64,000 nt of DNA from Neobacillus sp. SuZ13. GTDB taxonomy: Bacteria > Bacillota > Bacilli > Bacillales > Cytobacillaceae. The DNA lies in assembly GCF_030123365.1 (NCBI RefSeq), contig NZ_CP126107.1, forward strand, positions 4,425,501 to 4,489,500, in the 5' to 3' direction. Within the stretch, counting starts at the first letter, position 1. Every line of letters begins with the position of its first letter. Of this stretch, positions 41,866 through 50,686 are shown one piece after another. The notes under the pieces are model-generated. The model worked only from the letters and a program-made list of their open reading frames with translations, made no database searches and was not told the origin of the DNA. The translations under genes were made by a program, and so were the position numbers.

Positions 41866-42801
41866 ATGCTATACATATTATTATTTGTTCTGTGCATTTT
41901 ATTATTTATATTTGGGATGACCATTATGCGATTTGCACTGTTTAATTTATCAGCTAACAAATTAAAGGGTTGGCTGATTAAACTGACTAGTACTCCTTTA
42001 AAAGGGATGCTAACGGGGACATTTATAACAGCACTTTTACAAAGTAGTACCGCCGTAATGGTGATTACAATTGGATTAATTTCAGCAAGAATTATGACGT
42101 TCCCCCAGTCAATTGGGATCATTCTTGGCACAAATATAGGTACAACCTTTAAAACAGAATTAATTACGTTTAATATTGATAAGGTTCTCGTTCCACTCGC
42201 CATTTGTGGAGCAATGCTTATTTTATTAAAAAATAAAAAAGCAAGAAGTATCGGGATGCTGCTATTTGGAATATCCTCAGTTTTCGCAGCTATGAAAGGC
42301 TTCGAGATGCTGGCTGTCCCTTTAACATCAATGGATTATATTAATAATTTCATCCTTTCCATAAATGATCATATTCTTTTAAGCCTGTTAACCGGCACAA
42401 TTATAACAGCTATTATACAATCGAGTACTGCAATGACTGGCATTGCAATGAGTTTTTTATTAACTGGACTCTTGCAGCTAGATGCGGGTATAGCTATTGT
42501 CCTTGGTGCAAATATTGGTACATGTATTACCGCTCTTATTGCTTCGATTGGCGGGGGGAAGGAATCGAGATTAGCTGCATTTGCGCATGTTTGGCTTAAT
42601 GTATTCGGGGTATTGCTTTTTATCCCACTGATACCAACACTTACTGAAAATGCCTCACTTCTTGCCGATACAAAAAATGTACAATTAGCACACATCAGCG
42701 TCATTTTTAATGTTGTTTCATCAATTATTGTTTTACCTTTTGCAACGAAATTTGGGAAGATGATTTTATTTTTACATGATAGGCCATCTAAAAGCACCTA
42801 A
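41866..42801 (+). CDS. yqeW: Na/Pi cotransporter family protein YqeW
   Basis: 311-residue membrane protein of the PNaS (Na+/phosphate symporter II) family. The inverted internal duplication is visible: QSSTAVMV with GTNIGTTFK in the first half and QSSTAMTG with GANIGTCITA in the second, the expected substrate-binding QSST motifs. No PhoU domain at the C-terminus. Start ATG 41866 has AAGGGGG 7 nt upstream. Isolated on the plus strand, convergent with deoC. Transport of phosphate is inferred. Confidence 0.88.
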   Translation: MLYILLFVLCILLFIFGMTIMRFALFNLSANKLKGWLIKLTSTPLKGMLTGTFITALLQSSTAVMVITIGLISARIMTFPQSIGIILGTNIGTTFKTELITFNIDKVLVPLAICGAMLILLKNKKARSIGMLLFGISSVFAAMKGFEMLAVPLTSMDYINNFILSINDHILLSLLTGTIITAIIQSSTAMTGIAMSFLLTGLLQLDAGIAIVLGANIGTCITALIASIGGGKESRLAAFAHVWLNVFGVLLFIPLIPTLTENASLLADTKNVQLAHISVIFNVVSSIIVLPFATKFGKMILFLHDRPSKST

Positions 42802-42824
42802 AAAAGACGGCATTCGCCGTCTTT
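42800..42824. terminator. Bidirectional terminator between yqeW and deoC
   Basis: 9-bp perfect stem (42803-42811 with 42816-42824), 4-nt loop; T-run stronger on the deoC side. Confidence 0.9.
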
Positions 42825-42825
42825 C

Positions 42826-43500
42826 TTAATAATTTGAAGTGACTGTAAGACCATTGACGATCGCAATACTTGAACTCGCCCCGATTCTAGTTGCGCCGGC
42901 TTCAATCATTTTTTGGACATCTTCTGTACTTCTCACTCCACCAGATGCTTTTACCCCCATGTCCGGACCAACTGTTTTCCTCATTAAAGCAATGTCCTCC
43001 GGTGTCGCACCACCTGTAGAGAATCCTGTGGAAGTTTTAACAAAATCTGCACCAGCCTTCAAGGCTAGCTCACAGGCTCGAATTTTTTCTTCTTTGGATA
43101 ACAGACTAGTTTCTATAATCACCTTCGTATGAGCCTTACCCTTTGCAGCCTCAACAACGGCTCTGATATCATTTTCAACTAATTCATCGTTATGATCTTT
43201 TAGGGCACCAATATTAATGACCATATCCACTTCTTCTGCGCCATTTTCAATAGCGTTCTTAGTTTCAAATGCTTTTGTTTCAGAAGTAGTCGCCCCTAAT
43301 GGAAATCCAATTACAGTACAAACCTTCACTCCACTGCCTTGCAACAATTCTTTTGCGGTGCTTACCCATGTAGGGTTTACACAGACCGAAGCAAATTTAT
43401 ATTCCTTTGCTTCATGGCAAAGGGCCTCAATTTGCGGTTTTGTAGCTTCCGGCTTCAGTAGGGTGTGGTCAATCATTGCAGCAATATTTTTAGTAGCCAT
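42826..43500 (-). CDS. deoC: Deoxyribose-phosphate aldolase
   Basis: Class I aldolase splitting deoxyribose 5-phosphate to glyceraldehyde 3-phosphate and acetaldehyde. 224 residues. IDHTLLKPEAT at the start, CTVIGFPLGA, and the Schiff-base lysine in FVKTSTGFSTGGAT; a second lysine is in GVKASGGVRS. ATG at 43500 has AAGGGAG about 7 nt upstream; longer in-frame starts at 43506 and 43524 are worse spaced. Stands alone between mtaB and yqeW. Confidence 0.95.
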   Translation of the reverse strand: MATKNIAAMIDHTLLKPEATKPQIEALCHEAKEYKFASVCVNPTWVSTAKELLQGSGVKVCTVIGFPLGATTSETKAFETKNAIENGAEEVDMVINIGALKDHNDELVENDIRAVVEAAKGKAHTKVIIETSLLSKEEKIRACELALKAGADFVKTSTGFSTGGATPEDIALMRKTVGPDMGVKASGGVRSTEDVQKMIEAGATRIGASSSIAIVNGLTVTSNY

Positions 43501-43573
43501 GTACATACTCCCTTCGATTTCCATAAGAATTTTAGAAAGTAATTTGCTGCTGTCAATAGTTTAACCTAAACAC

Positions 43574-43602
43574 TATAAAAAAAAAGGACCTAAATGGTCC
43601 TT
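43574..43602 (-). terminator. Terminator of the hrcA-dnaK-mtaB operon
   Basis: 7-bp stem (43584-43590 with 43596-43602), 5-nt loop, nine T on the minus strand; the mtaB stop codon overlaps the stem. Confidence 0.88.
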
Positions 43603-44968
43603 AAATGGCAGCTTCTTCTTCTATAAACAATTCTGTCTTGGATATTGAATCCTCCACAACCTTAACAAATTGCCCACGATTGTATGGGTATCCAGCTTGG
43701 TTAATTTTAACTTTAACAATTTTACCAATTAATTCTTCTGACGCTGAGAAAATAACTTTCATGTAATTATCAGTATATCCAATAAGATAACCTGAATTGG
43801 CTTCTTCTTTTGATACTTCTTCAGGAATCACTTCTAGAACTTCACCCTCAAAGCTTGAAGCGTATTCTTTTGCCAATTGATCGGAAAGCGTGATGAGGCG
43901 ATGAACTCGTTCATTTTTAATTTCTTCATCAACTTGGTCTTCCATCCGAGCAGCGGGTGTTCCTGTCCGTTTAGAATAAGGGAACACATGAAGCTCAGAA
44001 AATTTATGCTCATTAATAAAATTATATGTTTCCATAAACTCTTCCTCAGTTTCACCTGGGAAACCGACAATGACATCCGAAGTGACAGCAAGGCCAGGAA
44101 GAACTTCTTTTAGTCGATCTAATCTTTCTCCGAAGAACTCCATTGTATATTTACGGCGCATTCTTTTTAAGACAGAATTCGAACCAGATTGTAACGGAAT
44201 ATGCAAATGGCGGACCACAATAGGAGAATGTTTAATCACTTCAATTACTTCATCAGTAATCTGACTGGCCTCTATAGATGATATCCGCAGGCGTTTTAGT
44301 CCTTTTACTGCTTCCAAATCACGAAGTAATTGGGCAAGATTGTAATCCTTCATGTCTTCCCCATATCCTCCTGTGTGAATACCTGTAAGAACAATTTCCT
44401 GGTAACCTGCATCAACTAATTGCTGGGCTTGCCGAATTACTTCCTTAGGATCACGTGATCTCATTAAGCCACGGGCCCAAGGAATAATACAAAAAGTACA
44501 GAAATTGTTACAACCTTCTTGGATCTTTAAAGAAGCTCGAGTCCTGTCTGTAAAGGAAGGAACATCTAGTTCTTCATAGACACGGCTTTTCATGATATTG
44601 CCAACACCATTAATTGGCTGACGCTCACGTTTGTATTGCTCAATATATTCAAGCATTTTTATCCGATCCTGTGTTCCCACAACCACATCAACACCAGGAA
44701 TAGCCATAATTTCTGCAGGAGATGTTTGTGCATAACATCCTGTTACACAAATAACCGCATCTGGATTTTTCCTAACGGCACGACGAATCACTTGGCGGCT
44801 TTTTTTGTCGCCTGTATTTGTTACGGTACAAGTATTAATAATATAAACGTCCGAAATTGATTCAAAATCAACTCGTTCGTAACCTTCTTGTTTGAATAAC
44901 TGCCAAATAGCTTCAGTTTCATAATGATTTACTTTACAACCTAAAGTATGAAACGCAACTGTTGCCAT
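43601..44968 (-). CDS. mtaB: tRNA t6A37 methylthiotransferase MtaB
   Basis: Radical SAM enzyme converting t6A to ms2t6A at tRNA position 37. 455 residues. N-terminal UPF0004 domain with cysteines in TLGCKVNHYE, INTCTVTN and CVTGCYAQ (auxiliary cluster), radical SAM motif CNNFCTFCIIPWARG, and C-terminal TRAM domain. RBS GAGGTG precedes the ATG. Last gene of the heat-shock operon, 6 bp after rsmE. Confidence 0.95.
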   Translation of the reverse strand: MATVAFHTLGCKVNHYETEAIWQLFKQEGYERVDFESISDVYIINTCTVTNTGDKKSRQVIRRAVRKNPDAVICVTGCYAQTSPAEIMAIPGVDVVVGTQDRIKMLEYIEQYKRERQPINGVGNIMKSRVYEELDVPSFTDRTRASLKIQEGCNNFCTFCIIPWARGLMRSRDPKEVIRQAQQLVDAGYQEIVLTGIHTGGYGEDMKDYNLAQLLRDLEAVKGLKRLRISSIEASQITDEVIEVIKHSPIVVRHLHIPLQSGSNSVLKRMRRKYTMEFFGERLDRLKEVLPGLAVTSDVIVGFPGETEEEFMETYNFINEHKFSELHVFPYSKRTGTPAARMEDQVDEEIKNERVHRLITLSDQLAKEYASSFEGEVLEVIPEEVSKEEANSGYLIGYTDNYMKVIFSASEELIGKIVKVKINQAGYPYNRGQFVKVVEDSISKTELFIEEEAAI

Positions 44969-44974
44969 TATTTT

Positions 44975-45724
44975 TCACCTCATTAATTCAAAATGATAGG
45001 AAATTGCTGATAATGCATATAAAGGAGCTGTTTCGGTTCGTAATATTCTCGGGCCTAACCCACAAACTGCAAATTCATTATCCTTTAATTGCCTAACTTC
45101 TTCATCAGTTAATCCGCCTTCTGGGCCAAATACGATAAGGAGTGTATCGCCTTTATTGATTTTTTTTAGCGTATCAGCAAAAATGGAAGTTTCACCATTT
45201 CTACTCTCTTCCTCAAAGGCAACTAATTTATAATGAAAATCATTGCTTTTTAATAGCAAATCTTTAAAGCTAATCGCACTCATGACATCCGGTAAAATGG
45301 CACGATGGGATTGCTCCGCAGCTTCTTTAGCTATCTTTTGCCACCTATCGACTTTTTTCGCTGCTTTTTTTTCATCCCATTTAACGACTGAACGAGCTGC
45401 TGAAAACGGAAGGAATTGATACGCACCTAGTTCTGTTCCTTTTTGGATAATCCATTCCAACTTGTCCCCTTTAGGCAGTCCACTAGCAATCGTAATTTTA
45501 ATGGGCAGCTCGGAAACCCCATCTATCCATTGTACAACGTCTGCAACAACACTTGTATCGGTAATTTCTGCAAGGGAACATACTGCTTGCTTCCCATCTA
45601 GATCAACGCAAATAATTTTGTCACCAATTTGCATGCGCATAACTTTTACGATATGATGGCGGTCTTCGTCATTAATCAAAAAGCGCCCATCGTTTGCTCG
45701 TTGTTTAACAAAGTATCGTTGCAC
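44975..45724 (-). CDS. rsmE: 16S rRNA (uracil(1498)-N(3))-methyltransferase RsmE
   Basis: SPOUT-class methyltransferase, 249 residues. N-terminal PUA-like part (MQRYFVKQ, DRHHIVKVMRM) and C-terminal SPOUT knot with IVFGPEGGLTDEE and LGPRILRTETAPLYALSAI, the SAM site. Start is GTG at 45724 with AGAGGGTG upstream. Follows prmA after a terminator-like hairpin, so it may rely on read-through or its own promoter. Confidence 0.93.
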   Translation of the reverse strand: MQRYFVKQRANDGRFLINDEDRHHIVKVMRMQIGDKIICVDLDGKQAVCSLAEITDTSVVADVVQWIDGVSELPIKITIASGLPKGDKLEWIIQKGTELGAYQFLPFSAARSVVKWDEKKAAKKVDRWQKIAKEAAEQSHRAILPDVMSAISFKDLLLKSNDFHYKLVAFEEESRNGETSIFADTLKKINKGDTLLIVFGPEGGLTDEEVRQLKDNEFAVCGLGPRILRTETAPLYALSAISYHFELMR

Positions 45725-45797
45725 ACTTTTGCACCCTCTCTTAAACCATTTACACTTAATTTTACTAAAGAAAAGTCTGTTCTAAACGCATGGCACG

Positions 45798-45820
45798 AAA
45801 AAAAGGGGTATGTTACCCCT
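45798..45820 (-). terminator. Terminator after prmA
   Basis: 7-bp stem (45804-45810 with 45814-45820), 3-nt loop, seven T on the minus strand. Confidence 0.85.
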
Positions 45821-45832
45821 CTTAATCAACCA

Positions 45833-46774
45833 TTATATCCGTTTGGCAACAATAGCAACCCAATCTTCCATCAAAATTGTTTCGGATATCTCAAAGCCAA
45901 CAGCAATTAAGGCCTCTTTGACTTGATCTTTTTTCTGCTGTATGATCCCAGAGGCAATGAACGATCCGCCAGGTTTGACAACTCTTGCAGCATCCTCAGT
46001 AAATCTTAAGATAACCTCGGCCAAAATATTAGCTACAACAACATCAGCAGAATTTTCCTCTACACCATCCAGTAGATTATTTTGGGCAGTAACTGCTCGG
46101 TCACTAACTTTATTAAGTTTAATATTCACTCTTGCTGTTGTTACTGCTACCTCATCAAGATCAAATGCACGAACATCTTCGGCACCCAGCATAGCTGCGG
46201 CAATGCTTAATACCCCCGATCCTGTTCCAACATCGATAACCCGGTCACCAGGACGAACAGTTCTTTCAAGAGCCTGAATACACAAGACCGTAGTCGGGTG
46301 TGTTCCAGTTCCAAACGCCATTCCTGGATCTAATTCAATGATTAATTCATCACTGCTGACCGGAGTATAAATCTCCCAAGTAGGTACAATTGTAAATTTT
46401 TCTGAAATTTTAACAGGATGATAATATTTTTTCCATGCCGTTGCCCATTCTTCTTCATTTACTTCACTTATTGTCACTTTATTTTTACCGATATCGATAT
46501 TATGAATAATCAAATTATTAATGGATTCTTTAATTGCATCCACTGTTTCTCCTAAAAAGCTATTAACCGGAAGGTACGCCTTTAAAATAACCCCTTCATC
46601 TGGATAATCATCGGGATTGAGTTGATAGATTTCTCCAAATTGATCTTGTCTTTCTTTCGTCAATTCAAATGGATCTTCAATGACTACGCCACTCGCCCCA
46701 GCTTCGTGCAAAATATGAGAAATAGGTTCAATCGCCTCATTTGTTGTGTGAATACTGATTTCAGACCATTTCAC
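45833..46774 (-). CDS. prmA: Ribosomal protein L11 methyltransferase PrmA
   Basis: SAM-dependent methylation of L11. 313 residues: N-terminal substrate-binding domain (VKWSEISIHTTNEA) and C-terminal Rossmann domain with VIDVGTGSGVLSIAAAMLGA and VVANILAEVI. I set the start at the GTG at 46774, 9 nt after GGAG, matching the usual start of the Bacillus protein; a TTG-initiated extension to 46789 is not needed. Downstream of dnaJ in the same operon. Confidence 0.94.
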   Translation of the reverse strand: MKWSEISIHTTNEAIEPISHILHEAGASGVVIEDPFELTKERQDQFGEIYQLNPDDYPDEGVILKAYLPVNSFLGETVDAIKESINNLIIHNIDIGKNKVTISEVNEEEWATAWKKYYHPVKISEKFTIVPTWEIYTPVSSDELIIELDPGMAFGTGTHPTTVLCIQALERTVRPGDRVIDVGTGSGVLSIAAAMLGAEDVRAFDLDEVAVTTARVNIKLNKVSDRAVTAQNNLLDGVEENSADVVVANILAEVILRFTEDAARVVKPGGSFIASGIIQQKKDQVKEALIAVGFEISETILMEDWVAIVAKRI

Positions 46775-46792
46775 ATCTACCAACTCCAATCC

Positions 46793-47920
46793 TTACTCGC
46801 TTTTAAAGGCACGTTTTACTTTTGAGAAAAAACTTTCTTCGTGTTCACCAATCGGAGAAGAGCCACTAAGCTCTGCGAATTCTTTTAAAAGCTGCTTCTG
46901 TTTATCTGATAACTTGGTTGGGGTAATAATCCGAACAATAATATATTGATCACCAACACCGTATCCACGAACATTAGGAACACCTTTTCCTTTTAAACGG
47001 AATTTTTTCCCGGTCTGAGTACCTGCAGGAATTTTCAATTTCACTTTCCCGTGTAAGGTAGGTACTTCAATCTCATCACCTAATGACGCTTGAACGAAAG
47101 TGATCGGCATTTCACAATAAATATCATCGCCATCTCTTTCAAAAAACTCATGTTGTCTTACATGGAATACAACATAAAGATCGCCCGGAGGTCCACCGTT
47201 AATTCCTGCTTCGCCTTGTCCTGACATGCGGAGTTGTTGACCATCATCAATACCCGCCGGGATTTTAACATGAATCTTCTTTCGTTTTTGTACTTTTCCT
47301 TTACCGCCGCAAGTCGAACATTTATGTTTAATTTCTTTCCCAGTCCCATTACAGTGATTGCAGGTACGTCGATTGACGATTCTTCCAAATGGAGTATTTT
47401 GCTCCACATTTAACTGACCTGTTCCATGACAGTGCTGGCATGTTTCTGGTTTCGTTCCAGGTTTTGCACCAGAACCACTGCATGTTCCACAAGTTTCTTC
47501 ACGAGGAATTTCAATATCTGTTTCTTTCCCAAAGGCTGCTTCTTCAAAAGAAACTGTCATCGTGTACTGAAGATCTGCACCTTGTCTTGGTGCGTTTGGA
47601 TCACGTCTTCTTCCGCCTCCGCCGCCGCCAAAGAAAGTATTAAAGATATCCTCAAATCCTCCAAAACCGCCGCCGAAATCACTGCCGCCAAAGCCTTGGT
47701 TAGGATCTGTATGGCCAAATTGATCATAATGAGCCTTTTTCTGGTCATCACTTAATACTTCATATGCCTCTGTTATTTCTTTAAATTTATCTGCCGCATC
47801 TTCTGCTTTATTTATATCTGGATGATATTGTTTGGAAAGCTTTCGATAGGCTTTTTTTATTTCATCCTTTGAAGCACTTTTACTAAGCCCTAGTACTTCA
47901 TAGTAATCCCGTTTACTCAT
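46793..47920 (-). CDS. dnaJ: Chaperone DnaJ
   Basis: Hsp40 co-chaperone stimulating DnaK. 375 residues: J domain with HPD (KQYHPDINK), Gly/Phe-rich linker (from about 75), four CxxCxGxG zinc repeats (CGTCSGSGA, CQHCHGTGQ, CNHCNGTGK, CSTCGGKGK) and C-terminal substrate domains. RBS GGGAGTGG. Separated from dnaK by about 190 bp holding a terminator-like hairpin and a repeat. Confidence 0.97.
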   Translation of the reverse strand: MSKRDYYEVLGLSKSASKDEIKKAYRKLSKQYHPDINKAEDAADKFKEITEAYEVLSDDQKKAHYDQFGHTDPNQGFGGSDFGGGFGGFEDIFNTFFGGGGGGRRRDPNAPRQGADLQYTMTVSFEEAAFGKETDIEIPREETCGTCSGSGAKPGTKPETCQHCHGTGQLNVEQNTPFGRIVNRRTCNHCNGTGKEIKHKCSTCGGKGKVQKRKKIHVKIPAGIDDGQQLRMSGQGEAGINGGPPGDLYVVFHVRQHEFFERDGDDIYCEMPITFVQASLGDEIEVPTLHGKVKLKIPAGTQTGKKFRLKGKGVPNVRGYGVGDQYIIVRIITPTKLSDKQKQLLKEFAELSGSSPIGEHEESFFSKVKRAFKSE

Positions 47921-47983
47921 GATTACCCACTCCCGAATCTGTCACATAAAGGTTATTGTATCATTCATCACAATGTTAATGCA

Positions 47984-48023
47984 ATAAAAAAGCCAAAGCC
48001 CATAGTTCTGACTTTGACTTTTT
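47984..48023 (-). terminator. Terminator or attenuator between dnaK and dnaJ
   Basis: About 14-bp stem with two G-T wobbles (47987-48000 with 48010-48023), 9-nt loop, T-run on the minus strand. Would leave more hrcA-grpE-dnaK mRNA than full-length operon mRNA. Confidence 0.85.
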
Positions 48024-48050
48024 TCTGAGCTGTGAAAACTCTTATAAATG

Positions 48051-48115
48051 CCTAGCTCCAGCGCCTAGGAAAAAATGAACTGCTTTTTTCCGTGGACAAG
48101 GCGCTTCCGCTTTTC
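48051..48115 (+). repeat. Family-A intergenic repeat, short copy A3
   Basis: 65 bp with termini CTAGCTCCAGCGCC and AAGGCGCTTCCGCTTTTC and a short centre in which GGAAAAAA pairs with TTTTTTCC. Read on the minus strand it starts GAAAAGCG, with that first G being the last base of the dnaK stop TAG. It lies before the dnaK terminator. Confidence 0.85.
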
Positions 48116-49950
48116 TATTTATCGTCTTTTACTTCTTCAAATTCTGCATCAACAACATCATCTTTAGAACCAGCAGTATTTCCAGCTTCAGGGCCTCCCT
48201 GTTGTGCTTGCTGGGCAGCTGCTGCTTGTTCATAAAGTTTTACTGTTAGAGCTTGAACGATTTCTTGTAATGCATCCTTTTTCGCACGGATTTCTTCAAG
48301 TTCGTTTTTCTCAATCGCAGCTTTTAACGCATCTTTAGCCTCATTAGCTTGAGCTACTTCACTAGCATCAACTTTACCTTCAAGGTCTTTTAATGTCTTT
48401 TCGGTTGTAAAGACAAGTTGATCTGCTTCGTTACGAAGTTCAACTTCCTCTTTACGCAGTCTATCTGCTTCTGCGTTTTCTTCAGCTTCTCTAACCATGT
48501 TTTGGATTTCTTCATCTGAAAGTCCAGTTGAAGACTTAATTGTGATTTGTTGTTCTTTATTTGTTCCAAGGTCCTTTGCACGAACATTAACGATACCGTT
48601 CTTATCGATGTCAAAGTTTACTTCAATTTGTGGAATTCCACGTGGTGCTGGTGGAATATCAGATAATTGGAACCGTCCTAAAGTCTTGTTATTTGCTGCC
48701 ATCGGACGCTCACCTTGAAGAACATGGATATCAACAGCAGTCTGATTATCAGCAGCAGTTGAGAACACTTGCGATTTAGATGTAGGGATTGTTGTATTAC
48801 GGTCAATTAACTTTGTAAATACTCCACCCATTGTTTCGATACCAAGGGAAAGTGGTGTAACGTCTAGCAATACAACATCTTTTACATCTCCTGTAATAAC
48901 TCCACCTTGAATAGCAGCACCCATCGCTACCACTTCATCAGGGTTAACCCCACGATGCGGCTCTTGTCCAGTCGCTTTTTTAATCGCTTCTTGAACAGCT
49001 GGAATACGAGTAGAACCACCAACTAAGATCACTTTATCAATTTCTGAAGGAGTTAATCCAGCATCGCTTAATGCTTGGCGAGTTGGGCCCATTGTACGCT
49101 CTACAAGATGAGCAGATAATTCATCAAACTTTGCTCTAGTCATGGTTACTTCAAGGTGAAGCGGACCAGCAGCACCAGCAGTGATAAATGGTAATGAAAT
49201 TTGCGTAGAAGTTACACCTGATAAGTCCTTTTTCGCCTTTTCAGCCGCATCCTTTAAGCGTTGTAATGCCATTTTATCTTGGGAAAGGTCAATCCCATTT
49301 TCTTTTTTAAATTGGTCTACAAGGTAATCAATAACGACTTGGTCAAAATCATCTCCACCAAGGCGATTATCACCAGCGGTTGATTTAACTTGGAATACCC
49401 CGTCACCTAATTCTAGAATTGAAACGTCAAATGTACCGCCGCCAAGGTCATAAACAAGAATAGTTTGATCTTCGTCAGTTTTGTCTAATCCATATGCAAG
49501 TGCAGCTGCAGTTGGCTCATTGATAATACGTTCTACTTCAAGACCAGCAATTTTCCCTGCATCTTTTGTTGCTTGACGTTCTGCATCATTAAAGTAGGCA
49601 GGTACTGTAATTACTGCCTTTGTAACTGGCTCGCCTAGATAGTCTTCAGCATAAGACTTTAAGTATTGAAGAATAATCGCAGATAATTCTTGTGGTGTAT
49701 ACTCTTTACCTTCTATGTCCACTTTATAATTTGTGCCCATATGACGTTTGATGGACATGATCGTGTTTGGATTTGTAATTGCTTGACGCTTAGCCACTTC
49801 ACCAACTTGGCGTTCCCCATTTTTAAATGCAATTACGGAAGGAGCCGTACGATTACCTTCTGGATTTGGAATAACCTTTGGTTCGCCACCTTCAAGGACA
49901 GCAACACAAGAGTTGGTTGTACCAAGGTCGATACCGATAATTTTACTCAT
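48115..49950 (-). CDS. dnaK: Chaperone DnaK (Hsp70)
   Basis: 611 residues. Nucleotide-binding domain starts KIIGIDLGTTNSCVAV, with VYDLGGGTFDVSIL and ILVGGSTRIPAVQ; substrate-binding domain has VLQGERPMAANN; the C-terminus ends EFEEVKDDK after an Ala/Gln/Gly-rich linker. This is the Gram-positive form, shorter than E. coli DnaK. RBS AGGAGG. Third in the CIRCE-controlled operon hrcA-grpE-dnaK. Its TAG stop joins repeat A3. Confidence 0.98.
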   Translation of the reverse strand: MSKIIGIDLGTTNSCVAVLEGGEPKVIPNPEGNRTAPSVIAFKNGERQVGEVAKRQAITNPNTIMSIKRHMGTNYKVDIEGKEYTPQELSAIILQYLKSYAEDYLGEPVTKAVITVPAYFNDAERQATKDAGKIAGLEVERIINEPTAAALAYGLDKTDEDQTILVYDLGGGTFDVSILELGDGVFQVKSTAGDNRLGGDDFDQVVIDYLVDQFKKENGIDLSQDKMALQRLKDAAEKAKKDLSGVTSTQISLPFITAGAAGPLHLEVTMTRAKFDELSAHLVERTMGPTRQALSDAGLTPSEIDKVILVGGSTRIPAVQEAIKKATGQEPHRGVNPDEVVAMGAAIQGGVITGDVKDVVLLDVTPLSLGIETMGGVFTKLIDRNTTIPTSKSQVFSTAADNQTAVDIHVLQGERPMAANNKTLGRFQLSDIPPAPRGIPQIEVNFDIDKNGIVNVRAKDLGTNKEQQITIKSSTGLSDEEIQNMVREAEENAEADRLRKEEVELRNEADQLVFTTEKTLKDLEGKVDASEVAQANEAKDALKAAIEKNELEEIRAKKDALQEIVQALTVKLYEQAAAAQQAQQGGPEAGNTAGSKDDVVDAEFEEVKDDK

Positions 49951-49982
49951 TTCCTTTTCCTCCTAGAAAAAAATATGTAGTT

Positions 49983-50582
49983 TTATTGATTTACTTTCAC
50001 CATTGCAGGTCGGATAACACGGTCTTTTAATAAGTAACCTTTTTGAAATTCATCCGTTACAATGTTTGAGCCATAGTTCTCATCCTCACCCTGCATCACA
50101 GCTTGATGCTGATGTGGATTAAACTCTTTACCTACAGATTCAATCAGTTCAACACCTTCACTTTTCAGAGCATCAAGCAAACTGCGGTAAACCATGTCCA
50201 TCCCTTGTAGAAGTGACTTAGTTTGTTCATTATCTGCTTCAATTTTCATTGCTCTTTCAAAGTTGTCAATTGCAGGCAATAAATCTGTAATAAGTTTTTG
50301 TGCTCTATATTTTTGGCTCGCTTCTTGATCTAATCTAGTCCGTCTCCGGAAATTATCAAAGTCTGCTTGCAAGCGTAGATATCGATTATCTGCTTCCTCT
50401 AACTTTTCTTTCAGCAGTTGAATTTCTTGGTCCTTTTCATCAACCAGTGAATCAGATGCCTGTTCTGTTGCTTCACCTTCGTCAAAAACAGTCTCAACCG
50501 TTTTTTCTTCGGTAAGTTCAACATTATCAGTACTTTCAACTTCCATTTCTTCATTTAGCGTTTTATTATTCTCATTCGTCAA
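49983..50582 (-). CDS. grpE: Nucleotide exchange factor GrpE
   Basis: Releases ADP from DnaK. About 199 residues: acidic N-terminus, a long coiled coil (KDQEIQLLKEKLEEADNRYLRLQADFDNFRRR) and a C-terminal beta domain with GKEFNPHQHQAVM. Start is best placed at TTG 50582 (MTNENNKTL) because AAGGGAGGTG lies 6 nt upstream; the frame continues further upstream without support. Between hrcA and dnaK. Confidence 0.93.
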   Translation of the reverse strand: MTNENNKTLNEEMEVESTDNVELTEEKTVETVFDEGEATEQASDSLVDEKDQEIQLLKEKLEEADNRYLRLQADFDNFRRRTRLDQEASQKYRAQKLITDLLPAIDNFERAMKIEADNEQTKSLLQGMDMVYRSLLDALKSEGVELIESVGKEFNPHQHQAVMQGEDENYGSNIVTDEFQKGYLLKDRVIRPAMVKVNQ

Positions 50583-50645
50583 CTTACTCACCTCCCTTAA
50601 AGCATTTGCTGTCATTTATAGGATAATTCATTTTCATAGAAAAGG

Positions 50646-50667
50646 GGGTGAAACAGGTATTTCACCC
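50646..50667 (-). terminator. Hairpin between hrcA and grpE
   Basis: 8-bp perfect stem (50646-50653 with 50660-50667), 6-nt loop, weak T-tract. A likely RNA-processing or attenuation element rather than the operon end. Confidence 0.6.
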
Positions 50668-50686
50668 TTACTCAATATTACCCGAG

